Shown one piece after another: positions 1-6,553 of a stretch of DNA of 7,540 bases. The notes beneath the pieces are model-generated. The model did not search any database. It had not been told where the DNA came from and saw nothing but the letters and a program-made list of their open reading frames with translations. The position numbers were made by a program, and so were the translations under genes. Source of the DNA: DATEMK01 sp035275625 (GTDB lineage: Bacteria > Bacteroidota > Bacteroidia > AKYH767-A > OLB10); assembly GCA_035275625.1 (NCBI GenBank), contig DATEMK010000631.1:1-7540 (forward strand), read 5' to 3'. Positions within the stretch are counted from its first letter, which is position 1. Each line of letters begins with the position of its first letter.

Positions 1-351
1 TATTTATTCCCTCCAGATACATGCAGGTCAAAAATCTATTATAATGGCCCTTTTAAAATTCATTTCAGAGATGAAATGGAAATCATTCCTGATGAAATTA
101 CAACTTATGTTTTTCCGAATCCCAGTAATGGGTTATTTGAACTAATCGTATTGGGAAATCTTTTTGGAAACATTAAAGTTAGAATAATAAATACGCTTGG
201 ACAAACAGTTTTACAAAAAAGTATAGAAAAGGTTAATGGACGTCAAAGTTATCCATTAGATGCACAGTCTTTGTCAAGAGGAATTTATTTTATTGAAATT
301 CTTGGCAGCGATAATGAAAAGGCATCCTCAAAATTTATGATTTATAAATAG
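1..351 (+). CDS. 3' end of a secreted protein with a T9SS type A C-terminal sorting domain (5' partial)
   Basis: The frame is open from base 1 to the TAA at 349-351, so only the last 116 residues of a longer protein are visible. The internal ATG at 76 is unlikely to be the true start, because the frame continues upstream without a stop. The visible end has the usual marks of the Bacteroidota type IX sorting domain: VFPNPSNG, then a strand pair around VRIINTLGQTV, then LSRGIYFIEI and a basic end, KFMIYK. In this family the domain directs export through the outer membrane and is normally removed by the sortase PorU, leaving the cargo on the surface or released. The catalytic or binding part lies upstream of the window, so its function cannot be told. 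It ends 17 bases before the next gene, but nothing shows that it works with the downstream genes. Confidence 0.88.
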   Translation, partial: YLFPPDTCRSKIYYNGPFKIHFRDEMEIIPDEITTYVFPNPSNGLFELIVLGNLFGNIKVRIINTLGQTVLQKSIEKVNGRQSYPLDAQSLSRGIYFIEILGSDNEKASSKFMIYK

Positions 352-368
352 CACTAAAACCCGAACCC

Positions 369-2051
369 ATGAAAAAATATTTTTTTACAATTTATATTTT
401 TTTTATGCCTGTATTATTAATTGCACAACCATACTCGGGAAAAGAAAAAGTGCTGATTAGTGAACGTATTGATACTTTACTTATGAACTTCATGCAGAAA
501 AGCAGCCTCACTGAACCCGGAAAAAGTAAAAGGGACGATAAGGTAATTCGTGATTTCAGAAATCTTTTTACTCATGATGCGACAATATTTGATGACATCA
601 ACCCGACATTTAATCCCAATGCCAAAGGTTATCCATATTCACTGACAGAAAAAAGCCGGCTTGATTATTTTGATGGTTTAATTAATGAATTCCAGAAAGG
701 ATTTGTAGTAAATAATAAACAAGTTAATATTAACTATAAAGACTTTGACAAAGGAGAAATCAAAGCAGCAATAGAAAGAAATATTTCAGGAACTACATTT
801 TCAGACCAATATATACTTTATACAGAAGATACGCTGATGCTGCACATTAAAATTCAACCTGATAAATCTGTAAAAATTGAAAAAATTACTGCAATAGGAG
901 ACCCCAAAATAAGAGTAATAAACGATAAGGACCTTGATGGAGTTATTGATGATAAAGATGATTGCCTTGGTATAAAAGGAAAAATTTCTCTCAATGGTTG
1001 TCCTGATGAAGATAATGATGGAATACCTAATAAGGATGATGAATGTCCTACCGATAGTGGTAGCATTGACAACAAGGGTTGCCCGTTAACCACATTCGCC
1101 TACAGCTTTGTTTTTTCGGGTTCTATAGGATACCACTTGAATCATAATCAAATTGATATGCCTGAAAGCAATTTTGAACATCCTCCCTTAGCAATTACGG
1201 AGAACACGGAGGAGGATATGAAATCTAAATTTGGTGACAAGCCGGAATATACTACCTATAAAGGCAGTATTACTTTAAATGCCAACATTGCATATTACTT
1301 TGGAAAAAAGAAAAATAACAGGAACAAAGGAGTCTCTATTGGTTTTTCTGCAACACAGTACTCTGCAGATTATGTTTTAAAAAATGTCCGATATGTATAT
1401 GCTTCAAAAGACTTAATTAATGATTACTGGCGAATTGTCACAATGAAAGGAGACACTGAAACATTAAAATTTTCAATAGTTAATATTCCCCTGCTTTTCA
1501 GATTTAAGTCAAGAGTGGGAAAAATCGGATATGAAATCAGTGCCGGTCCGTCTTTTATTTATTTCAGTACACAATCAAAGTATAATGCCACTTTTGATAT
1601 TGAAGCAAAATATCCGATTCATAATTCTGCGTTTGATTTCAACGAGGAAAATTATTCTCAAAATAATAATGATGGACTTTTTACTCAGGAAGACATAAAC
1701 GATAATTGGTTTGGATCAGATGCAAATACTTTTTACAATATGCTGAATGCAGCAGATGCAAGTTATGACTTCGGACTTAATAAACAATTCAATAACCGGG
1801 AAACAACTTCGACCACTATGAAAAGAAGTGCATTTGCATTAAATGGCAACTTTGATTTGTTTTATCATGTGAAATCTACTATTGCCATTAAGGCAGGATT
1901 TTCGTTTGTTTCCTCCATACTAAAAGGAAATAAAACGCCTTATACAATGGTTGATGATTCGAAGGGATCATATAATTCATTTTATAACGGAAATGGAAAA
2001 TCAAAATATTATTCATTTGGGTTAAACTTAGGAATTATTCTCGGCATTTAA
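369..2051 (+). CDS. Exported protein with thrombospondin type 3 repeats and a C-terminal outer-membrane beta-barrel
   Basis: This 560-aa protein starts with a signal peptide (basic MKKY, hydrophobic core, likely cleavage after A19 in LLIAQ). Residues 20-180 form an alpha/beta domain that I do not firmly recognise. Its order (helices with IDTLLMNFM and VIRDFRNLF, later strands ending in HIKIQPDKSVKIEKITAIG) faintly recalls an NTF2-like fold. Residues 186-239 are two Asp-rich TSP3 repeats. Residues 243-560 alternate aromatic and polar strands (SFVFSGSIGYHL, ITLNANIAYYFG, VSIGFSATQYSA, IGYEISAGPSFIYF, FALNGNFDLFYHV, AIKAGFSFV) and end in YYSFGLNLGIILGI, as outer-membrane barrels of the PorT/OmpW-like type do. 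There is no OmpA peptidoglycan-binding domain after the repeats. It is followed after 31 bases by the PKD gene, so it is probably in one transcript with it and would be the outer-membrane partner of the cluster. The barrel call is an inference from strand pattern. Confidence 0.8.
   Translation: MKKYFFTIYIFFMPVLLIAQPYSGKEKVLISERIDTLLMNFMQKSSLTEPGKSKRDDKVIRDFRNLFTHDATIFDDINPTFNPNAKGYPYSLTEKSRLDYFDGLINEFQKGFVVNNKQVNINYKDFDKGEIKAAIERNISGTTFSDQYILYTEDTLMLHIKIQPDKSVKIEKITAIGDPKIRVINDKDLDGVIDDKDDCLGIKGKISLNGCPDEDNDGIPNKDDECPTDSGSIDNKGCPLTTFAYSFVFSGSIGYHLNHNQIDMPESNFEHPPLAITENTEEDMKSKFGDKPEYTTYKGSITLNANIAYYFGKKKNNRNKGVSIGFSATQYSADYVLKNVRYVYASKDLINDYWRIVTMKGDTETLKFSIVNIPLLFRFKSRVGKIGYEISAGPSFIYFSTQSKYNATFDIEAKYPIHNSAFDFNEENYSQNNNDGLFTQEDINDNWFGSDANTFYNMLNAADASYDFGLNKQFNNRETTSTTMKRSAFALNGNFDLFYHVKSTIAIKAGFSFVSSILKGNKTPYTMVDDSKGSYNSFYNGNGKSKYYSFGLNLGIILGI
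924..1085 (+). repeat. Thrombospondin type 3 repeats within the outer-membrane protein
   Basis: This segment codes for residues 186-239. Two units share the pattern D-x-D-x-D-G-[VI]-x-[DN]-x-x-D-x-C followed by G-C-P. The first begins at D188 (DLDGVIDDKDDC) and the second at D213 (DEDNDGIPNKDDEC). Cysteines 199, 211, 226 and 238 are placed to form one disulfide per unit. In the TSP3 family the acidic loops bind calcium and stiffen the linker. In Bacteroidota such repeats usually sit between a barrel and an OmpA domain; here they sit between an N-terminal domain and the barrel. Confidence 0.85.
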
Positions 2052-2082
2052 ACTTACATTGATTTTTTTACATTAACTAAAT

Positions 2083-3276
2083 ATGGATAAACGGGTTTTT
2101 ATAACATTGCTCGGAGTAATAGTACTGGTAGGAGCTATTTTAACGTTCCAGCGACTAAATATTAAATGCGAACCTCCTGCTATAAAATTTGAACCTTCAA
2201 ACCCGGTCGTGGGTGAGCGGGTAACTTTTACAATTACATCAGCGACAGAGGATATAATAACATGGGATTTTGGCGATAGCGCAGTATCATCTGGCCCTAC
2301 TGCTTATCATGCTTATAAATTACCACGTGTTTATAATGTCAGAGCCATAATAAAAGAAGATTGTGCCACACCATTAGAAGTTAACGTTGGCCTTCCACGC
2401 GAAATGGAAATTGTTATTCCTTCAGTAAGTTTTCCTTCTGTAATTCATGCAAATGAAATGGTCACTTTTTCTGAGCAAACAACAGATGCCTCTGTATGGA
2501 ACTGGAAGGTAAATCAAACAGGTGAAACTCACCAGGGACAGACATTTAATCCTACATTTAAAAATCCGGGAAAATATTCGGTATCTGTTTCCATAAATGG
2601 AAAATACGTGCAGGGGGATACAACGTTTGAAGTTACTGTTCTAAAAGCGATGATTGACCCTTCAATTGAAGCTAACCGCTTGAAAAAGGAGGCTGAAGAA
2701 AGAGCAGCTATAAGGGCGCGGGCTGATGCCGAGGCAAGAGCACTAAAAGCAAAAGCTGATGCAGCAGCCAGGACAGAAAAAGAAAGGCTTGCAAAAGAGA
2801 TGGATCGTCAGAATCGTGAAGAAGCCGCTAAAAAAAATGCCGAATTAAATGAACAAAAAATAGCAGAAGCTGAAAAAAGAGCAGCTGAAAAAAAAGTGCG
2901 GGATGAAGAAAATGCGCTCAAGAAAAAAGAAGAGGCTGAAAAACGAGCCAAAGAAAAATCGCAGTTTGAGCAGAATTTTAAAGATATAGCTAATAATCTG
3001 AGGCCAGGCCCTGATGCATCAGATGCAAGCGATTTGTGGGCTAATAAAATACTTAAGAATATTTGTGATGAGAAATCAAGCCGGGTAAATCTTGTTAAAG
3101 AGGATGGTGAAACAGAAGACATTTCTGTATTTACATTGAGAGTATATATGAATAATGCTCAATATGAAGTTATCCACGTTGAAAATGTAAATTGGATTAC
3201 AAATAAAACTTCCGGTGACAAATGTGTTCAAAAAATTACGTTAAAGGTCAATACATTGATAAAAGAAGATAAATAA
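2083..3276 (+). CDS. Inner-membrane-anchored protein with two PKD domains, a long coiled coil and a C-terminal domain
   Basis: This 397-aa protein has an uncleaved-looking N-terminal membrane helix (residues 5-22, ITLLGVIVLVGAILTF) after the basic MDKR, which would place the rest in the periplasm. PKD fold 1 (about 33-105) has W61-D-F-G-D65 and Y75-H-A-Y78 with P81-R-V-Y84. PKD fold 2 (about 113-187) is divergent, with W139-N-W141 and N161-P-G-K-Y165. C29 and C94 flank fold 1 and could pair. Residues 192-297 are almost wholly Ala, Glu, Lys, Arg and Asp, a continuous helix or coiled coil of TolA-like composition. Residues 298-397 form a small globular domain with C328 and C381. PKD proteins occur in Bacteroidetes type VI (T6SSiii) loci, which fits the TssR-like gene downstream, but I cannot assign this protein to a named Tss family. 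It is probably a scaffold reaching across the periplasm. Confidence 0.82.
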   Translation: MDKRVFITLLGVIVLVGAILTFQRLNIKCEPPAIKFEPSNPVVGERVTFTITSATEDIITWDFGDSAVSSGPTAYHAYKLPRVYNVRAIIKEDCATPLEVNVGLPREMEIVIPSVSFPSVIHANEMVTFSEQTTDASVWNWKVNQTGETHQGQTFNPTFKNPGKYSVSVSINGKYVQGDTTFEVTVLKAMIDPSIEANRLKKEAEERAAIRARADAEARALKAKADAAARTEKERLAKEMDRQNREEAAKKNAELNEQKIAEAEKRAAEKKVRDEENALKKKEEAEKRAKEKSQFEQNFKDIANNLRPGPDASDASDLWANKILKNICDEKSSRVNLVKEDGETEDISVFTLRVYMNNAQYEVIHVENVNWITNKTSGDKCVQKITLKVNTLIKEDK

Positions 3277-3303
3277 TATTCATTCGTGAAAATCAAATTG
3301 AAA

Positions 3304-3969
3304 ATGAGAATAATTAAATTTCTGAAGTTCCTTATTCCATTGTTAATGCTGACAGGTAAAATTTATTCACAGGGTTCCGAACGTTCTAAGCCATTTATCA
3401 CTTTAACATTGTTTTATGTGGATAACAGTGAAGGTTTTGATAACGATCCGCTGAATTCAGGTTTAAATAATGAAATAAAAGATGAATTAAGACAAAAATT
3501 GGATGCTGCCAGCAGCATGCCTGATAATTATTTTTTTTTGGTGGCATGCAATGGCGAAGACCCAACACAACATAGCGATCTTAATACTTACCGGCAGTCA
3601 GAATCTTTAAGGAAATATCTCGGAAAACCTTCCAGGGAGGCAAGTTACGCTGCAGAAAAACTTGCGATAAGGGAAAGTTTCAGCCAGTATCCGATTCGTA
3701 TTAAAAAATCAGTTGAAGTATATTTATTTCTTTCAGGCTTTGCGCTCAACCAACTGACAAAGAAAATTGATGAACTTCCAACACCTTTGACTATCCCAAA
3801 AGAAATCGGGATTTTTCTTAATAATAAGGATGCAAAAATCAATGTATATGTTTGCTCAAATAAAGAAGCAGTCGAAAAATTATCCTCGGATAAGATAAAG
3901 AGTTATTTCACATTTTGCAATTCAGAACTCAGACTTGCTAATATTAATGTGGAGGTTTTGCCTTTTTAA
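3304..3969 (+). CDS. Small exported protein of unknown function, possibly a degenerate vWA-like fold
   Basis: I do not recognise this family. I prefer the ATG at 3304 (221 aa), because it gives a compact signal peptide (MRIIKFLKFLIPLLMLTGKIYSQ, likely cut after S22). A GTG at 3286 in the same frame would add six residues and lie 9 bases after the upstream stop. The mature part alternates strands and helices: FITLTLFYVDNSEGF, a helix around NNEIKDELRQKLDAA, a strand FFLVACNG, a helix SYAAEKLAIRESF, a strand VEVYLFLSGFAL, a strand INVYVCSN, a helix AVEKLSSDKIKSYF and a last strand INVEVLPF. That is the order of a Rossmann-like or vWA fold, and D40-N-S42-E-G44 sits where a DxSxS metal motif would begin. 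The vWA reading is an inference. Position between a PKD and a vWA gene suggests a periplasmic part of the same machine. Confidence 0.72.
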   Translation: MRIIKFLKFLIPLLMLTGKIYSQGSERSKPFITLTLFYVDNSEGFDNDPLNSGLNNEIKDELRQKLDAASSMPDNYFFLVACNGEDPTQHSDLNTYRQSESLRKYLGKPSREASYAAEKLAIRESFSQYPIRIKKSVEVYLFLSGFALNQLTKKIDELPTPLTIPKEIGIFLNNKDAKINVYVCSNKEAVEKLSSDKIKSYFTFCNSELRLANINVEVLPF

Positions 3970-4101
3970 GTACTAATTTGAAATAATAAAAATCGAGGAG
4001 GAAGAAAGTAGTTTTCAGAATATTTAAATTTTTCTCAAATTGTTTTAAAATTTTTATTCTATTAATGGCAATATAAGAATTAAATAAACTATAATTTAGC
4101 T
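3970..4101. other. AT-rich intergenic gap, probable site of an internal promoter
   Basis: This is the only gap above 35 bases in the window. It is very AT-rich, with runs of A and T (4020-4060), and has no GC-rich stem followed by T that would mark a strong intrinsic terminator. A TTTG at 3977-3980 resembles the Bacteroidota -33 element, but no TAnnTTTG follows at the expected 19-20 bases; the nearest TAGTTTTC at 4009-4016 is too far. An internal promoter for the downstream vWA/ABC pair is plausible, but I cannot place one. Confidence 0.35.
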
Positions 4102-6546
4102 ATGAAAAGAAACTTAAGAATTATTTTTTTGATATCAGGTTTTTTTCTCGATTATCAGGCAAAAGCACAGATAGATGGAAGTGCATTAACAAAGCTTACC
4201 CCGGTAAAAGTTCCTGAGGCATATAAAAGTCCAAAAGGGAAAATAGAACCAAAGAATTGTCAAAGGATAACGGCAAGTTCTGATGCTTATAATCCCTCCT
4301 ATTGGATCGTATATTCTGATCGTGATGATAATCAAACCTACAAGGATAAGAATCTAAGCCAGCCTTACTCCAAAGCAGATTTTAAAGAAATGTTTTTTGT
4401 TGCTGAAGAAACCGACCAGACAGCCAGGTTGGTTGTTTGCAATCTATCGGAGTTTGCGATAGACGATAAAGGAAATAAACCCTCATTTAAGCCTACAGCA
4501 CGCGATGCCGGTTGGATTAGTAAAAGTAAATTGTTGCTCTGGTCTAATTGCCTTGTAGATTCTGCCACCAATTATGCAAAAAAAGCGCTTGCAGTAAAAA
4601 AATTAAAAAATGATAATGATTACAATAATTTAATCAAAAGAGGAGTGTTGGATTTTTACAATGTTCCTGATACGAACAAAAATTATGAAAATGATAAGGA
4701 TGTAAAGTTATTTCAATACCTCTTTATTTTCAAGGAAGAAAAAAATATGAGCTTGCTGGGAAATATAAACGTGCTTAAGCCGGGACAGTTTACATATAAT
4801 GTTTATGGATGGGTATCGAATAATCAAATTCAGGAATGGACCAGTGCAATTTGCTTAAGGATAAATTTTGAACAATCCGCTGTTGATGAAAGAGAATCTA
4901 GCAAGCCAAGAATTGAACCCCAATTTTTCAGAACCGAAAAACAAGCAATCGAATACAAGCAGGGAAAAAAACCAACCCCTATGATTTTTAATTATTCTGA
5001 TCCGTCTGACGAAACCAAGAAAGACAACCCCTATTTACTTGGATATCCTATTACAGCTACAACTTCAGATCCAACAGTTTTTAAAACAGGTTATGTTACA
5101 AATACCATTAACAGTAAAGGTTATAATGTATTTACCGCAATGACTACTGCTAAGCTGACCCAGCAATTTGAAGGAATAAAATCAAATAAAGAAAAAGCCA
5201 ATATAGTTTTTGTGCTTGATGGAGCTAACCGTTCATTTTACAAAACATTAGCCAAAGCATTAGAAGATTTAAGTATGATTGGAAGTGCTACGCTTACAAG
5301 TAATAAATATCAATTTGGCGCAGTAATTTTTGATAACCAAAGGGGAGGCGAAAATGAAGGAGTGACGAAAATTAAATTTCAATCGAATAAGGACAATTTT
5401 ATTGATAAGCTAAAGAACGAAGGATCAAACCAGGTTGATGTTGATCGGGGCACCGGAGCTCCGATAAGCAATTCAATTAAATCTGCTTGTGATTTTTTTG
5501 ATAATGGCAAAACAACAAATATTATTATTGTAGTTGGCAGTGTTACCGATAATAACAGCCTGCAAAAAGAAACAGCACTAAACGAATTAGCGGAAAAAAA
5601 TGTCAAATTATTTTTCTATCAGGTATTAAATAAAGCAGGAAGATATTATGATAATTATCAGCGTGAATGCAAATATTTTTTAGAACGGATTGCTGAAGCA
5701 AGTGATGTGGAATTTACCACTTCCATAAAAAGCGGTGAAAGGAAAAAAGCAGAGATGCACTGTGAAGGGCCAAACTGCAAACTTATTAATACTGCTGTAG
5801 CCGGTGAATACCATTCAAAAGAGGGCGGTGCTGCATTTACAGACAGGGAATTAGGTTCAAGCCTAAAATCGATACTGTCAAAACTGGAAGAAGGAATTTC
5901 AAGAACAAAAGCTACGTTTGACGAGAACATTGTTGGGACTGGAAAAAATGTTTCATCATCACTCTCCACTGAAGAAGAAGACAGGATTAAGGAATTTCAA
6001 TCTTGGCTGCATGATGAACATATTTCACAAGAGACTATAGATAAGCTGGCAAAGATGGATAATTACCAACTTTTCATTGAAGGATATGCTGCTTTAAAAC
6101 CAACAAATGTTGTCAATCAAATATTTGAACGAAATTTATTTATGGGAGAGCATGAATTTCAAAAGTTAGAATATCAGTTAGATAAATTGAATAATAGTTA
6201 TACATCTATTGATAAAAGAGAAGAAGTTGTGAAAACTTGTAAAGAAATAATCTTGTCATATAAAGGACCAATGGATGAATCACGGCTTGCAAGATATAGT
6301 TTTGATGATGTCTGGAATCTTGTAACTACATTACCTTCAAATAACCAGTTATTTAAAAAAAGTCTGAAAGCTATTTCTGATCCTAAACAGACACCAGATC
6401 CTGAAATTGATAAAATGAAAACCAGCATTAACAATGTTTACCTTGGACTTAAGTCGGTTAAGAAAAACCCAAGGAATAGGTATGAAACAGAAGACCAATT
6501 TTTTTACTGGGTTCCTGAATCAAAGTTAAGCGTTTCTGAAGATTAA
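4102..6546 (+). CDS. Exported TssR-like protein: SH3-like N-terminal region, vWA domain, helical C-terminal region
   Basis: This 814-aa protein has a signal peptide with a clear peptidase site (QAKA|Q, after A22). Residues 62-150 resemble a bacterial SH3-like unit: Y67-W-I-V-Y-S-D-R74 followed by NQTY, and G137-W-I-S-K-S-K-L near its end. Residues 366-545 are a vWA domain: strand NIVFVLD373, strand FGAVIFD411, the V-D-R-G-T451-G loop, strand TNIIIVVG479-S-V-T-D483, then KLFFYQVL. The metal site is altered: DxSxS reads D373-G-A-N-R. A CEGPNC motif (C554, C559) follows, then helices to the end, with an aromatic Y802-W-V-P805 near the C terminus. Overall layout and size match my memory of TssR, the periplasmic vWA protein of the Bacteroidetes T6SSiii trans-envelope complex. 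That link is from recall, not a search. It ends 7 bases before the ABC gene, so the two are probably translated together. A general vWA/SH3 envelope protein is the alternative. Confidence 0.78.
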   Translation: MKRNLRIIFLISGFFLDYQAKAQIDGSALTKLTPVKVPEAYKSPKGKIEPKNCQRITASSDAYNPSYWIVYSDRDDNQTYKDKNLSQPYSKADFKEMFFVAEETDQTARLVVCNLSEFAIDDKGNKPSFKPTARDAGWISKSKLLLWSNCLVDSATNYAKKALAVKKLKNDNDYNNLIKRGVLDFYNVPDTNKNYENDKDVKLFQYLFIFKEEKNMSLLGNINVLKPGQFTYNVYGWVSNNQIQEWTSAICLRINFEQSAVDERESSKPRIEPQFFRTEKQAIEYKQGKKPTPMIFNYSDPSDETKKDNPYLLGYPITATTSDPTVFKTGYVTNTINSKGYNVFTAMTTAKLTQQFEGIKSNKEKANIVFVLDGANRSFYKTLAKALEDLSMIGSATLTSNKYQFGAVIFDNQRGGENEGVTKIKFQSNKDNFIDKLKNEGSNQVDVDRGTGAPISNSIKSACDFFDNGKTTNIIIVVGSVTDNNSLQKETALNELAEKNVKLFFYQVLNKAGRYYDNYQRECKYFLERIAEASDVEFTTSIKSGERKKAEMHCEGPNCKLINTAVAGEYHSKEGGAAFTDRELGSSLKSILSKLEEGISRTKATFDENIVGTGKNVSSSLSTEEEDRIKEFQSWLHDEHISQETIDKLAKMDNYQLFIEGYAALKPTNVVNQIFERNLFMGEHEFQKLEYQLDKLNNSYTSIDKREEVVKTCKEIILSYKGPMDESRLARYSFDDVWNLVTTLPSNNQLFKKSLKAISDPKQTPDPEIDKMKTSINNVYLGLKSVKKNPRNRYETEDQFFYWVPESKLSVSED

Positions 6547-6553
6547 TATTTAT

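Noticed and set aside
854..1093. Reverse-strand open frame opposite the TSP3 repeats
   Set aside because: It is a by-product of the Asp-rich GAT/GAC codons on the + strand; its translation is Ser/Leu/Pro-rich with no recognisable domain.
2808..3122. Reverse-strand open frame opposite the coiled coil
   Set aside because: The Phe/Ser/Ala-rich translation is the complement of Lys/Glu/Ala codons in the coiled-coil gene.
3996..4001. AGGAGG, a perfect Shine-Dalgarno-like sequence in the intergenic gap
   Set aside because: No ATG, GTG or TTG follows at a usable distance, and Bacteroidota seldom rely on this motif; probably chance.
4020..4062. A/T-run inverted-repeat-like segment as a possible terminator
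   Set aside because: The only pairings are weak A-T stems such as AAAATTTT with no GC core, so a terminator is not supported.
5379..5969. Two reverse-strand open frames opposite the vWA gene
   Set aside because: They lie fully inside a well-supported gene, have no domain content and are explained by its codon use.
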